DNA of 64,000 nucleotides from Ruminococcus sp. (GTDB taxonomy: Bacteria; Bacillota; Clostridia; Oscillospirales; Ruminococcaceae). The stretch spans positions 1-64,000 of the forward strand of contig JAFYGE010000039.1 in the NCBI GenBank assembly GCA_017543335.1, given 5' to 3'. Shown here one piece after another: positions 19,873-29,460 of the stretch; position 1 is the first letter of the stretch, and each line of letters opens with the position of its first letter. The notes below the pieces were generated by a model. That model was not told where the DNA came from and searched no databases. It saw only the letters and a list, made by a program, of their open reading frames with translations. The translations under genes and the position numbers were made by a program.

Positions 19873-20262
19873 TCACTTTTTTATACTGGTGCTTTTTTTC
19901 CACTCGTCATAACCTGTAAAAGTGTGCCAGTCCGGACCGGCATAGTATGTTACGAGGTTCTGGAGCCACTGATTTTCTTCGGTGAGGTCGTGTATCTGTT
20001 TTTCGAGCTCCGCTATTTTTTCGGCGTCAGAGACAGCTGCGTCCGCCAACTGTTTCTGCCACTTTTTTACAGTGCCCTCTGATACTTTTTCACGCTCAGC
20101 TATTTCGTTTATTTTTCCTTCTTTGATAGACTCTATAGCAGATTTACGCTTAACTTCATCAGGTATCCTGAAATCCTCCGGCGGTATCTGTGTTTTGTAA
20201 GCCTTATACCATACGAATATAGCTCCGATGACTATGACAACTGTTATGAGTGTTGATAACAC
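19873..20262 (-). CDS. Membrane-anchored helix-turn-helix/coiled-coil protein
   Basis: 129 residues. Residues 2-20 form one hydrophobic helix. Residues about 38-70 (KRKSAIESIKEGKINEIAER, then VSEGTVKKWQKQ) look like the helix-turn-helix of IS3-type transposase OrfA. Residues about 78-100 are a heptad-like coiled coil (AEKIAELEKQIHDLTEENQW). The GTG at 20262 is the start, with AAGGAGG eight bases upstream. It follows pheA by 24 bases, so it is likely co-transcribed. No catalytic transposase subunit is nearby. Function unknown; a domesticated transposase DNA-binding module is one reading. Confidence 0.68.
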   Translation of the reverse strand: MLSTLITVVIVIGAIFVWYKAYKTQIPPEDFRIPDEVKRKSAIESIKEGKINEIAEREKVSEGTVKKWQKQLADAAVSDAEKIAELEKQIHDLTEENQWLQNLVTYYAGPDWHTFTGYDEWKKSTSIKK

Positions 20263-20286
20263 CGTATTCCCCTCCTTGTATTTATA

Positions 20287-21411
20287 TCAGCTCTCTGAAA
20301 CGAAAGTACCGAGCAGTCGGAAATATTCAAGGTTTCCGTTGAGGTCACGGATAGTCGACTTTACTGCCGGGTCGGTTAGCTTTCCTGTGAAGTCCATATA
20401 GAACAGTACATCGAAGCTTCCGTCACGTATAGGACGGTTCTCTATTCTCTGGAGATTCATGCCGTTGACATAGAATTTTGTGAGCAGTCTGTAAAGAGAA
20501 CCCTCTGTATGCGGTATGCGGAGCATTACCGATATAGCGTCTGATTCCGGAGCGACCTGCATAGTCCTTGAAATGCAGACGAAGCGAGTGCGGTTAAGTG
20601 AGCAGTCCGCAATATGTTCAGCGAGGATATGAAGTCCGAGCTTCTTTGCACACTCGACAGAGCATATAGCTGCTATCTTTTCTTCCGGAGCACTATTTAG
20701 TACCTTTTCAGCAGCAACGGCAGTATTGCTGTAATCGGAGGTCTTTAGATCGTTTACTGTGAGGAAGTCGCTGCACTGAGAGAGTGCCTGACGGTGAGAG
20801 TAAACGCATTTTACCTCAGATACAGGGATGTTCTCCTTTGTTGCAAGGCAGTGATTTATCTCCACAACAACTTCTTTTACTGTATAAACGCTGTACTTTG
20901 CCATGAGGTCGTAGGTACTGTCAACGGAGCCGGCTGTTGAGTTATGAACAGGGAGTACACCGTAGTCAAGCTCGCCTGCCTGAACAGCTTTGAAGACGTC
21001 CTCGAAAGTGCGGTAGAAGGTGAGGTCCTTATCGCCGAATATCATTCTTGCGGCAGTTTCGGAGTTAGCTCCGGCAGTACCCTGACAGCCTATGCGGGTA
21101 GCTCCCTCGAAATCCGGAGCAACGAACTCATATTCAGGGACTTCACCGTGGATACTTCTGTCCTGAAAGATCTTGCTTATGTCCATAATGTTTGTAAAAA
21201 GTGCAGCAGTACCGTTTTCAAGTCTGCTGTCACCTGTAAGAGCCTTTATCCTGTCAATGACCTGCTGTTCTCTTCCGCCCTGAAAAATAGGCAGGTTGTG
21301 TTCTTTTTTATATTCTGCGACACCCTTGCAGAGTTCCATCCTTTTCATGAAGAGTGTAAGTATCTGGCTGTCTATATCATCTATACCGTCACGAAGCTGT
21401 TTGAGATCCAT
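20287..21411 (-). CDS. pheA: Bifunctional chorismate mutase / prephenate dehydratase (P-protein)
   Basis: 374 residues. N-terminal AroQ chorismate mutase (1-88, LRDGIDDIDSQILTLFMKRM), prephenate dehydratase (about 108-285, with GTAGANSETAA and the catalytic TRF motif in NRTRFVCISR), and a C-terminal ACT domain (about 295-370) where Phe binds; the usual ESRP motif reads ENRP. It converts chorismate to phenylpyruvate. Transcribed alone or with the downstream small helix-turn-helix gene from the promoter at 21448-21476. Confidence 0.93.
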   Translation of the reverse strand: MDLKQLRDGIDDIDSQILTLFMKRMELCKGVAEYKKEHNLPIFQGGREQQVIDRIKALTGDSRLENGTAALFTNIMDISKIFQDRSIHGEVPEYEFVAPDFEGATRIGCQGTAGANSETAARMIFGDKDLTFYRTFEDVFKAVQAGELDYGVLPVHNSTAGSVDSTYDLMAKYSVYTVKEVVVEINHCLATKENIPVSEVKCVYSHRQALSQCSDFLTVNDLKTSDYSNTAVAAEKVLNSAPEEKIAAICSVECAKKLGLHILAEHIADCSLNRTRFVCISRTMQVAPESDAISVMLRIPHTEGSLYRLLTKFYVNGMNLQRIENRPIRDGSFDVLFYMDFTGKLTDPAVKSTIRDLNGNLEYFRLLGTFVSES

Positions 21412-21447
21412 AATAATTCCTCCGTTTTATCTTTTTCAACATTTTAC

Positions 21448-21476
21448 AGTATAACAGATTTTTTTGCAAAAATCAA
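21448..21476 (-). promoter_or_regulatory. Promoter of pheA
   Basis: On the - strand: TTGATT (21471-21476), 17 bases, TATACT (21448-21453). Confidence 0.68.
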
Positions 21477-21495
21477 TAAATTTGAAATAAATATA

Positions 21496-21525
21496 TTGCA
21501 ATATATACGGCAGATGTGTTATAAT
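21496..21525 (+). promoter_or_regulatory. Promoter of the ruvC operon
   Basis: TTGCAA (21496-21501), 18 bases, TATAAT (21520-21525), divergent from the pheA promoter about 20 bases away. Confidence 0.65.
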
Positions 21526-21584
21526 AATATGGAATATAGTGAGTAGGTGTCGCTGCTCGCTGGAACAGTACAGGTAATGAAAAA

Positions 21585-22070
21585 GTGAAAAATATAAGGA
21601 TACTCGGTGTTGACCCCGGTTACGCCATTGTAGGCTTCGGAATACTTGATTATGACGGTGTGAGATTTACTCCCATAGAATACGGAGCTGTGCTCACAGA
21701 AGCAGGAACTCCGTTTCCGGAGAGACTGAAAGCAATATACACGGATATGGAATTCATATTCACCAAGTACACTCCGGACTGCATGGCTATTGAACGGCTT
21801 TATTTCAACACAAACCAGAAAACAGCCATAGATGTTGCTCAGGCAAGGGGAGTTACAGTGCTCTCTGCCGCAAAGCGTGGAATACCTATATCGGAGTATA
21901 CTCCGTTGCAGGTGAAATCCTCGGTAACAGGCTATGGAAAGGCTGAAAAACAGCAGGTAATGGAAATGACAAGACAGCTCCTCGGACTGGCTCAGATACC
22001 TAAGCCGGACGATGCTGCGGATGCTCTCGCTATAGCCATTTGCCACGGACATTCAGTCCGCTGGGGATGA
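21585..22070 (+). CDS. ruvC: Holliday junction endonuclease RuvC
   Basis: 161 residues. Cuts Holliday junctions in recombination repair. Acidic active-site residues are visible in VDPG near residue 9, in AIERLY near 67, and in PDDAADALAIAICH near 140-153. GTG start at 21585 with AGGTA eight bases upstream; the ATG at 21577 is out of frame. First gene of a ruvC-ruvA-SseB-ruvB cluster. Confidence 0.92.
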   Translation: MKNIRILGVDPGYAIVGFGILDYDGVRFTPIEYGAVLTEAGTPFPERLKAIYTDMEFIFTKYTPDCMAIERLYFNTNQKTAIDVAQARGVTVLSAAKRGIPISEYTPLQVKSSVTGYGKAEKQQVMEMTRQLLGLAQIPKPDDAADALAIAICHGHSVRWG

Positions 22071-22121
22071 GAATTTGTCTTCACAAGACAAGCAGATTTT
22101 TAATAATAAGGAAAAATCACA

Positions 22122-22745
22122 ATGATATACAGTTTAAAAGGCAGGCTCACCGTAAAGGAACTGGGCTTTGCAGTAATAGAATGCGGCGGAGTAGGTTACG
22201 GCTGCCGCACATCATATAACACTATCTCACAGCTCGGTGAGATAGGAAGTGAAGCAATGCTTTACACATATTTATACGTAAGAGAAGATGTAGTCGAACT
22301 TTTCGGATTTGCGTCTCAGCAGGAACTAAGCTGCTTTAAACTCCTTATCACGGTATCGGGAGTCGGTCCTAAAGCAGCAGTATCTATTCTCTCAGATGTT
22401 TCACCGGAGCGTTTTGCGTTCATTATAGCCTCAGGCGACAGCAAAACTCTGACACGCACTAAGGGAATAGGTGCTAAGACCGCTCAGAGGATAGTTCTTG
22501 AACTTAAAGACAAGATCTCATCAGAATCCGTAAGCGGAAGCGTCTCAGCAGATGTATCTGCTTTTTCTGCTATGCCCGCAGGCGGCTCGTCAGACACAGT
22601 AACAGAAGCACTCGAAGCACTAATGGTACTCGGCTATACTCAGGGAGAAGTCGCTCCTATCCTTGGTAAGCTCGACCCTTCACTTTCAACACAGGATCTT
22701 ATAAAAGAAACTCTGCGGCTCATTACAGCCAGAAATTCACGCTGA
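22122..22745 (+). CDS. ruvA: Holliday junction branch migration protein RuvA
   Basis: 207 residues. N-terminal OB fold, central helix-hairpin-helix repeats (VSGVGPKAAVSILS and TKGIGAKTAQRIVLELKDK), and a C-terminal domain III that contacts RuvB. AAGGAA precedes the ATG. It recognises four-way junctions and loads RuvB. Confidence 0.94.
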   Translation: MIYSLKGRLTVKELGFAVIECGGVGYGCRTSYNTISQLGEIGSEAMLYTYLYVREDVVELFGFASQQELSCFKLLITVSGVGPKAAVSILSDVSPERFAFIIASGDSKTLTRTKGIGAKTAQRIVLELKDKISSESVSGSVSADVSAFSAMPAGGSSDTVTEALEALMVLGYTQGEVAPILGKLDPSLSTQDLIKETLRLITARNSR

Positions 22746-22800
22746 AGATCTGAACTGCAAGATCTTCTGCTGATCTTATACAGAAAGGAAGATACCAACT

Positions 22801-23532
22801 ATGAACCTCGACGAATTATTGAAGGCGGCTATAAAAGACCCATCCAAACGTTCAGTATTCTTGCAGACACTTATAAAGAGCGATGTCTATGTTATCTGCA
22901 AAAATCCGGTAAAACAGGAACGTGACCGTTCTGAGGGCGGAATACAGCTCGAACTGATAACTACTCAGAATCCGGATGGCAAAGAGTTTATCCCCTTCTT
23001 TACAAGTTTCCGTGCACTTCAGCAGTTCGCAAAACGCTATGTAGACTGCTATAAGATCAACTGTCTCAGACTTTTCGACCTTATCCAGTCCACTTCAGCA
23101 GTACTGAACCCGAATTCCTACGGAAAGGAATTCTCGTCACAGGAGATAAAGAGCATCCTCATGGTCGCAAGACACCTTAAAATCAAGGCTATCTCCTACA
23201 GCGAGGCTGATACAATTTCATACCGTCCCGTTGAACACTCAGTCGGACATCTCACTAAGGCTGCAAGCAAATTTCTCTCAAAACAGCCGAACGTTGACCG
23301 TGCCTTCATTATGGAAATGATAAAGGGCTGTGAGAAGCCTCAGATACTCATTGTGCTCGACATGATAGGAAGTACAAGAAAGCTTTTCGTACCGCTTTCA
23401 AAGTACCTTTCCAAGACCGTAAAAGCTAACGAACATCTCTGCTTCATAAGCTATGAGCAGGATATGGGCAAGAAAGCTGCGGAGACCGTAGACCCGTTCT
23501 ATGTCCGCAAAAAGAGATATTTTGAAAAGTAA
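22801..23532 (+). CDS. SseB-like protein
   Basis: 243 residues. The N-terminal 100 residues ([19 protein letters not shown], then [14 protein letters not shown]) match the SseB N-terminal fold, and residues about 130-240 resemble the SseB C-terminal domain. SseB was named for enhanced serine sensitivity in E. coli; its biochemical role is unclear. The gene sits between ruvA and ruvB with an AAAGGAA site, in the same direction and with short gaps, so it is probably in the ruv mRNA. Confidence 0.78.
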   Translation: MNLDELLKAAIKDPSKRSVFLQTLIKSDVYVICKNPVKQERDRSEGGIQLELITTQNPDGKEFIPFFTSFRALQQFAKRYVDCYKINCLRLFDLIQSTSAVLNPNSYGKEFSSQEIKSILMVARHLKIKAISYSEADTISYRPVEHSVGHLTKAASKFLSKQPNVDRAFIMEMIKGCEKPQILIVLDMIGSTRKLFVPLSKYLSKTVKANEHLCFISYEQDMGKKAAETVDPFYVRKKRYFEK

Positions 23533-23558
23533 TCCAATCCAGATCAGGAGATAAGAAA

Positions 23559-24617
23559 TTGATACAAACAGAGGATATGGAGTTCGCTCCAAGGATCATT
23601 GCACCCGAAAATATTCAGGAAGACAGCGATATAGAGGTAACTCTCAGACCGCAGACGCTCCACGAGTATATCGGTCAGGACAAAGTAAAGGAAAACCTTG
23701 CTATATATATCGAAGCTGCAAAACGCAGGGGAGAACCGCTCGACCATGTGCTTCTCTATGGACCTCCGGGACTCGGAAAAACGACTCTTTCAGCTATAAT
23801 AGCTCATGAGCTCGGTGTGAATCTCCGTGTTACGACAGGTCCGGCTATCGAAAAACCCGGAGACCTCGTGTCTCTCCTGACCAGCCTTTCGGATAACGAT
23901 GTGCTCTTTATCGACGAGATACACCGCCTTTCCCGTGCTGTTGAGGAGATACTTTATCCGGCTCTTGAAGACAGAGTTATTGACATTATAATAGGTAAAG
24001 GACCTTCGGCTCGTTCGATACGTATGGACCTGAAACCCTTTACCCTTATCGGAGCTACTACCCGTGCAGGTCAGCTCTCTGCTCCGCTCCGTGACCGTTT
24101 CGGCGTTATCCAGCGATTGGAGCTTTATAATAAGGACCAGCTGACAGATATAGTCCGCAGAAGTGCTATGATACTCGGTATCCCCTGCGAGACAGACGGT
24201 GCCGGAGAGATAGCAGGAAGGGCAAGAGGTACACCTCGTATCGCAAACCGCCTGCTTAAAAGAGTGCGTGATTTTGCCGATGTTATGGGAAATGGTCAGA
24301 TAACTCAGGAGATAGCTTCAATTGCTCTGAGCCGTCTGGACATCGACCAGCTCGGTCTGGACAGCCTCGACAGGCGTATGCTCGAAATGATAATCAAAGG
24401 CTACGGCGGCGGCCCTGTAGGACTTGAAACTCTCGCTTCCGCTATAAATGAGGAATCCGTGACCCTTGAGGACATCTGTGAGCCTTTCCTTATGCAGCTC
24501 GGCTTCCTCGGACGTACTCCCCGTGGCAGAGTAGCTACGAAACTCGCATACGAACACCTCGGATATGCTCCGCCGGAGCAGAAAAGTCCGGCTGATGAAG
24601 GTCAGCTTAGTTTCTGA
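23559..24617 (+). CDS. ruvB: Holliday junction ATPase RuvB
   Basis: 352 residues. AAA+ motor for branch migration: Walker [10 protein letters not shown] near 68-76, Walker B DEIHRLS near 121, sensor ATTRAGQL near 168, and a C-terminal winged helix ([13 protein letters not shown]). The TTG at 23559 is chosen because CAGGAG at 23545-23550 gives eight-base spacing; the ATG at 23577 has a ribosome-binding site only two bases away. Confidence 0.94.
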   Translation: MIQTEDMEFAPRIIAPENIQEDSDIEVTLRPQTLHEYIGQDKVKENLAIYIEAAKRRGEPLDHVLLYGPPGLGKTTLSAIIAHELGVNLRVTTGPAIEKPGDLVSLLTSLSDNDVLFIDEIHRLSRAVEEILYPALEDRVIDIIIGKGPSARSIRMDLKPFTLIGATTRAGQLSAPLRDRFGVIQRLELYNKDQLTDIVRRSAMILGIPCETDGAGEIAGRARGTPRIANRLLKRVRDFADVMGNGQITQEIASIALSRLDIDQLGLDSLDRRMLEMIIKGYGGGPVGLETLASAINEESVTLEDICEPFLMQLGFLGRTPRGRVATKLAYEHLGYAPPEQKSPADEGQLSF

Positions 24618-24622
24618 AAATT

Positions 24623-25186
24623 ATGCTTATAAAAGGTTCAAAGAGATATAATCTCAGACATAACAGCAAAAACGTTCCCCCGCCGGATTTCGGTAAGATG
24701 ATAAACGGTCAGGGAATGGGAAATACAGCCAATTTCCGGTACGGGATATGCCCTATGAGCTTTAATGGATGCGAGGTCATCGCAGTCCATAATGCTCTGG
24801 TGTGGCTGGGGATACCAAAGCCGCTGAGTGATGTTGCATTCTTTATGGAGCGTTACAGAGTGCTTATGGGATTTTTCGGCTGTAATGCATATCAGCTCGG
24901 AAAAGGGCTTGAGCATTTCGGTGCAGCTTACCGCCGTACCGATAAAGTAAGCGAGGCAGAAGCCTCGAAAGCGTTTATTATCACTTTCTGGACGAAAAAA
25001 CCTTTTCTGTCGTCCATTCATACCGTCTTCTGCGTGAACAGAAGTAACGGTATAGAGGTCTATAACAGATATAACAACCGGAATTGTACCTATATATGCA
25101 AAAATATTGAGGAAATAGCCGGAAAAAGAAGACCTATAGCTATATATATTATAAGAGATACAGAGAAAAAAGAGGAGATAATCTAA
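24623..25186 (+). CDS. Hypothetical protein, possible C39-like (papain-fold) protein
   Basis: 187 residues, no confident family. FNGCEVIAVHNAL near 48-60 resembles the Cys-bearing helix of C39-type peptidases, and SIHTVFCVN near 135 could supply the His, followed by a Tyr/Asn segment (EVYNRYNN). The fold assignment is tentative, and there is no signal peptide, so any activity would be cytoplasmic. It starts five bases after ruvB and ends one base before the phosphohexomutase-like gene, so all three are likely co-transcribed. Confidence 0.6.
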   Translation: MLIKGSKRYNLRHNSKNVPPPDFGKMINGQGMGNTANFRYGICPMSFNGCEVIAVHNALVWLGIPKPLSDVAFFMERYRVLMGFFGCNAYQLGKGLEHFGAAYRRTDKVSEAEASKAFIITFWTKKPFLSSIHTVFCVNRSNGIEVYNRYNNRNCTYICKNIEEIAGKRRPIAIYIIRDTEKKEEII

Positions 25187-25187
25187 A

Positions 25188-26540
25188 ATGTCAGGACTGT
25201 TTGGAACAGACAGTGCAAGAGGTATTACCGTTACCGAGCTTTCCTGCGAACTCGCCATGCAGGCAGGAAGAGCTGCCGCAGAGCTGCTCGCTAAGGAAGA
25301 GGGCGGAAAAATAGTCGTTGCAAAGGATTCAAAACTCTCGTCGGACATTCTCGAAGCAGCTGTGTGTGCTGGGATATGTTCTTCGGGTATCGATGCGGAA
25401 ACTCTCGGAGCTGTTCCGGCTGCGGCAGCTTCTTACATCGTAAGGGAGCATAAAGCCTCCGCCGGTATAATGATAACCGGTGCTGCCGGCATCAGCGATG
25501 CGAGCGGTATAAGACTTTTCGCCTCGGACGGATTCAGACTCGACGAAAGAATACAGGACGAGCTCGAAAATTATGCGATCAATCGCAGTAAAAGCTCTGC
25601 ACAGAAGAAATTTGACAACATCGGCAGGATGCTCAATTGCACTACTGCCGCAGAAGAATACATGAAACACATCAAAAGTATAATGAGCACCGACCTTGCA
25701 GGGCTTAAAATAGCTGTTATATGTGAGGAAAACTGCTCCGGACTTACTGCCGGAAAACTCTTTGCGGAGCTTGGTGCGGAAGTTGATATGGTGTCAGTAA
25801 GCGAAAATGACGATGCCGGATTCGGTGCGGAAGTGACCGACCTCGAAAGACTTATGGATCAGGTAGCTGCCGGAGATTACTGCTGCGGACTTGCTTTCGG
25901 CGGCGACGGCGGAAGCTGCCTCGCTGTCGACGAAAACGGCAGCCTCGTTGACGGAGATCAGCTCCTCGCTATCTTCGCTAAATACTACAAGGAACAGGGC
26001 AAACTTAAAGACGATTCCGTAGTGATAAATACTATGAGCGGACTTGGCCTGCTCAATTTCGCAAAGGATAACGGCATTAAGACCGTGACCTCCGGTGCTG
26101 CCGGACGCAGCGTCATCGACAGAATGATGGAGGGCGGATATAACCTCGGCGGCGACAGGAACGGTCACGTTTTCTTCATGGACGATTCCCCCTGCGAGGA
26201 CGGTCAGCTCTGCGGAGCTAAACTGCTGGAGATAATCAAAAAGACCGGAAAAAAGCTCAGCGAGCTTGCCGGTGAACTGAAAAAACTCCCGCAGATCTCA
26301 CTGAACGTCCGTATAAACGACAGCAGCCGTGAAATATGGAAAAACGATCAGTCCATAACCGACCTTATAGAATGGTATCAGGGAGAATTCGGAGATACAG
26401 GAAGAGTTGTGGTGCGTGAAAGCGGTACTGCCGCTCCGTTCATCACCATTATGATAGAGGGCAGCGACTTCGGAAGAATTAATTCTATCGCTGTCGAAAT
26501 AGCCGAGCGTATCAAACAACGCTGCGGCATAAAACAATAA
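25188..26540 (+). CDS. Degenerate phosphohexomutase (GlmM/phosphomannomutase-like), probably inactive
   Basis: 450 residues, a full-length four-domain alpha-D-phosphohexomutase that starts FGTDSARG, as in GlmM FGTDGVRG. Key motifs are lost. The phosphoserine loop (normally SASHNP) reads TGAAGI at 97-102, so the catalytic Ser is Ala99. The metal loop DGDGDR reads GGDGGS at 238-243. The substrate loop GGEQSGH survives partly as GGDRNGH at 321-327. The phosphate-binding RPSGTEP reads RESGTAA near 410-416. Such a protein should not catalyse the mutase reaction; a regulatory or scaffold role is inference. The reading frame is intact, so it is not a simple pseudogene. Confidence 0.82.
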   Translation: MSGLFGTDSARGITVTELSCELAMQAGRAAAELLAKEEGGKIVVAKDSKLSSDILEAAVCAGICSSGIDAETLGAVPAAAASYIVREHKASAGIMITGAAGISDASGIRLFASDGFRLDERIQDELENYAINRSKSSAQKKFDNIGRMLNCTTAAEEYMKHIKSIMSTDLAGLKIAVICEENCSGLTAGKLFAELGAEVDMVSVSENDDAGFGAEVTDLERLMDQVAAGDYCCGLAFGGDGGSCLAVDENGSLVDGDQLLAIFAKYYKEQGKLKDDSVVINTMSGLGLLNFAKDNGIKTVTSGAAGRSVIDRMMEGGYNLGGDRNGHVFFMDDSPCEDGQLCGAKLLEIIKKTGKKLSELAGELKKLPQISLNVRINDSSREIWKNDQSITDLIEWYQGEFGDTGRVVVRESGTAAPFITIMIEGSDFGRINSIAVEIAERIKQRCGIKQ

Positions 26541-26560
26541 ATTATTAAGGAGCATTGAGC

Positions 26561-27421
26561 TTGAGAACTGCTGATAAATGGAAAGATTACATTATCCTCG
26601 ATACATCTGACGGAGAAAAACTCGAAACATGGGGCGGAGTAAGTCTTGTTCGTCCAGATCCTCAGATAATTTGGAAAACTGAAAAGACCGATCCGCTCTG
26701 GAATAAGGCTGACGGTCACTATCACCGCTCAAATCAGGGCGGCGGCAAATGGGAGTTCCGCAAAAGACTGCCGGATTCATGGAACATTAACTATCGTGAG
26801 CTTACTTTCAATATCCGTCCGACCGGTTTCAAGCATACCGGACTTTTTCCGGAACAGGCTGTAAACTGGGACTTCATGGCGGATAAGATAAAAAATGCCG
26901 GCAGAGATATAAACGTGCTCAACCTTTTTGCCTATACCGGCGGAGCTACTCTCGCTTGTGCAGCAGCAGGAGCTTCTGTTTGTCACGTTGACGCTTCAAA
27001 GGGCATGGTGCAGTGGGCAAGAGACAACGCTGCTGCGTCCGGACTTACCGAAAAGCCTATCCGCTGGATAGTCGACGACTGCGAGAAATTCATCGCAAGA
27101 GAGATACGCAGAGGCAGAAAATACGATGCCGTTATCATGGACCCTCCGAGCTATGGCAGAGGTCCGGGCGGTGAGGTGTGGAAGCTCGAAAACTGCGTTT
27201 ATGACCTCGTTAAGCTCTGCTCCGGAGTCCTTTCCGATGACCCGCTGTTCTTCCTCATAAACAGCTATACTACGGGACTTTCTCCGTCTGTTATGGGATA
27301 TATACTCGGCTCTGTACTCAAAGATAAAAAGGGAAAAGTGTCCTTCGACGAGATAGGACTTCCCGTAAAGTCTACCGGTATGACCCTCCCCTGCGGCTCT
27401 ACGGCTATATGGGAGAGGTAA
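26561..27421 (+). CDS. Class I SAM-dependent methyltransferase (RlmI/RlmK-like)
   Basis: 286 residues. SAM-binding motif I NLFAYTGGATLACAAAG near 127-143, acidic end of strand 2 (VDASKGMV), and motif IV DPPSYGRG near 194-201, all as in COG1092 rRNA cytosine methyltransferases. It lacks the N-terminal PUA domain of E. coli RlmI, so the target is uncertain. I chose the TTG at 26561 because AAGGAG at 26547-26552 gives eight-base spacing; a TTG at 26555 would be only two bases away. Confidence 0.8.
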   Translation: MRTADKWKDYIILDTSDGEKLETWGGVSLVRPDPQIIWKTEKTDPLWNKADGHYHRSNQGGGKWEFRKRLPDSWNINYRELTFNIRPTGFKHTGLFPEQAVNWDFMADKIKNAGRDINVLNLFAYTGGATLACAAAGASVCHVDASKGMVQWARDNAAASGLTEKPIRWIVDDCEKFIAREIRRGRKYDAVIMDPPSYGRGPGGEVWKLENCVYDLVKLCSGVLSDDPLFFLINSYTTGLSPSVMGYILGSVLKDKKGKVSFDEIGLPVKSTGMTLPCGSTAIWER

Positions 27422-27464
27422 TTATAAATTCAGTTTTAAATTTAGTAGTAAAGGAGTTCTTATT

Positions 27465-27665
27465 ATGGCTAAAGACGACAGATTCATTAAATCTTATTCA
27501 CAGGGTAAGATCAACGTTTTTGAGGTGTGGATAGACACCCATACAGGCGTTAATTACCTCGCTCACAAGGACGGCTACGCAGGCGGACTTACTCCGCTTC
27601 TCGACAAGGAAGGCAAACCGGTGATAACTTCTCCGGACCAGATAAAGTTCCTTATGGAAAACTGA
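27465..27665 (+). CDS. Small DUF6440-type protein
   Basis: 66 residues. The pattern RF-K..SQGKINVFEVWIDT followed by GVNYLAHKDGYAGGLTPLLD and a KP-VI ending matches the small DUF6440-type proteins widespread in Bacillota, function unknown. Preceded by AAAGGAG. It sits between the methyltransferase and the ECF ATPases. Confidence 0.75.
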   Translation: MAKDDRFIKSYSQGKINVFEVWIDTHTGVNYLAHKDGYAGGLTPLLDKEGKPVITSPDQIKFLMEN

Positions 27666-27688
27666 GCTGTCCTCTCACAGGAGAATAA

Positions 27689-28543
27689 ATGGAGAATATC
27701 ATTGAGATAAAAGACCTGCATTTCTGCTATGAGGCTGAGGATGAAGATTCTCAGCCGGCAGAGGTGCTAAAAGGCATAGACCTTAATATAAAACAGGGAG
27801 AATTCGTGGCGGTGCTCGGACATAACGGCTCGGGAAAATCTACCCTTGCCAAGCACCTTAATGCAATACTCCTGCCAACATCGGGAAAGGTCACGGTAAA
27901 CGGCATAGACACCGCTGACGAATCCCGCATTTTTGAGCTTAGACAGTGTGCCGGAATGGTATTCCAGAATCCGGATAACCAGATAGTCTCCTCAATAGTT
28001 GAGGAGGATGTAGCTTTCGCACTTGAAAACCTCGGAGTTCCATATGAAGAGATGAGACGAAGAGTTGACGAGTCGCTGAAAGCTGTTAATATGTATGAAT
28101 ACCGCCTGCACTCGCCGACCCAGCTCTCCGGCGGACAAAAACAGCGTGTGGCTATCGCAGGTATCATCGCTATGGAGCCGAAATGCATAATACTCGATGA
28201 GCCTACTGCTATGCTCGACCCTCAGGGACGAAAAGAAGTTCTTGCGGCGATAAAGCGGATGAACCGTGAAAAAGGCATAACTATAGTCCTTATCACTCAT
28301 TATATGGAAGAAGCTGCACAGTGCGGCAGAGTAGTCGTAATGGACAAGGGCAGAGTAGTGCTCGATGATAAGCCGGAAAAGGTGTTCTCTCAGGTGGATA
28401 AGCTGAAATCTATCGGTCTTGATGTGCCGCAGGTCACTGAGCTTGCATGGGAGCTTAAAAAATCCGGTCTGGATATATCTCCGGAGATAATATCCGAGGA
28501 CGAGTGCGTTGAGGCTATATTGCGTATATTCGGAAATAAATAA
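27689..28543 (+). CDS. ecfA1: ECF transporter ATPase A1
   Basis: 284 residues. ABC ATPase of the energy-coupling module: Walker [10 protein letters not shown] near 43-51, signature [13 protein letters not shown] near 144, Walker [13 protein letters not shown] near 165, and the C-terminal EcfA-type tail. With EcfA2 and EcfT it powers vitamin or metal uptake through separately encoded S components, none of which lies in this window. Confidence 0.93.
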   Translation: MENIIEIKDLHFCYEAEDEDSQPAEVLKGIDLNIKQGEFVAVLGHNGSGKSTLAKHLNAILLPTSGKVTVNGIDTADESRIFELRQCAGMVFQNPDNQIVSSIVEEDVAFALENLGVPYEEMRRRVDESLKAVNMYEYRLHSPTQLSGGQKQRVAIAGIIAMEPKCIILDEPTAMLDPQGRKEVLAAIKRMNREKGITIVLITHYMEEAAQCGRVVVMDKGRVVLDDKPEKVFSQVDKLKSIGLDVPQVTELAWELKKSGLDISPEIISEDECVEAILRIFGNK

Positions 28544-28595
28544 GTTTTCTGCGGCATAGTCTGACAGAAAGTTCACAAATAAAGGAGCATGAAAA

Positions 28596-29459
28596 TTGCC
28601 GATACTTGAAACTCAGGAGCTGACCTATACCTACAGTCAGGGAACACCCTTTGAAAAAACTGCGGTCGACCATGTCAGCCTGAAAATAGAAGAGGGAGAA
28701 CTTATAGGAGTTATGGGACATACCGGCTCAGGAAAGTCCACTCTTATACAGCACTTCAATGGTCTGCTCAGACCAACTTCCGGAAAGATACTCCTTGAAG
28801 GAAAGGACATCTGGGAAAATAAGGAAAAAATAAGAGATGTCCGCTTCAAGGTCGGACTGGTATTCCAGTATCCGGAATATCAGCTCTTTGAAGAGACAGT
28901 CTATAAGGACATAGCTTTCGGTCCTAAGAATATGGGACTTGACGATGCAGAGATAAAACGCAGAGTTTACGCTACTGCCCACGATATAGGTCTTTCGGAA
29001 GAGCTTATGGAGCGTTCTCCGTTTGAGCTTTCAGGCGGTCAGAAACGACGTGTGGCTATAGCCGGAGTAATGGCTATGGAGCCTAAAGTCCTCATACTCG
29101 ATGAGCCTACCGCAGGTCTTGACCCTGCCGGACGTGACAAGATACTCGGTCATATAAAGGCTTATCACCAGCGTACAGGAAATACTACTCTTATAGTGTC
29201 ACACAGCATGGAGGACATTGCCTCGTTTGCAGACAGGATACTCGTTATGAGCAAGGCTAAGCTTTTCTGCTTCGATGAGACTGTGAAGGTATTTTCAAGA
29301 GCTGAGGAGATAGCTCAGATAGGTCTTGACGTTCCTCAGATAACAAAGGTGTTCATGAAGCTGAAAAAACAGGGACTTGATTTCGGCAAGGAAGTATATA
29401 CCGTCGGATACGCAAAGGACCTCCTCATGAAGCATCTTAACGCAAGGGAGGGACTGTGA
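28596..29459 (+). CDS. ecfA2: ECF transporter ATPase A2
   Basis: 287 residues. Walker A GHTGSGKST near 42-50, LSGGQKRRVAIAG near 145, Walker B VLILDEPTAGLD near 167. The TTG at 28596 is the start; a nearby ATG at 28589 hits a stop after five codons. AAAGGAG lies upstream. It forms the heterodimer with EcfA1. Confidence 0.92.
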   Translation: MPILETQELTYTYSQGTPFEKTAVDHVSLKIEEGELIGVMGHTGSGKSTLIQHFNGLLRPTSGKILLEGKDIWENKEKIRDVRFKVGLVFQYPEYQLFEETVYKDIAFGPKNMGLDDAEIKRRVYATAHDIGLSEELMERSPFELSGGQKRRVAIAGVMAMEPKVLILDEPTAGLDPAGRDKILGHIKAYHQRTGNTTLIVSHSMEDIASFADRILVMSKAKLFCFDETVKVFSRAEEIAQIGLDVPQITKVFMKLKKQGLDFGKEVYTVGYAKDLLMKHLNAREGL

Positions 29460-29460
29460 T

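Noticed and set aside
19873..20262. IS3-type insertion sequence fragment
   Set aside because: No terminal inverted repeats, no OrfB and a conserved membrane segment at the N-terminus; kept as a gene of unknown function instead.
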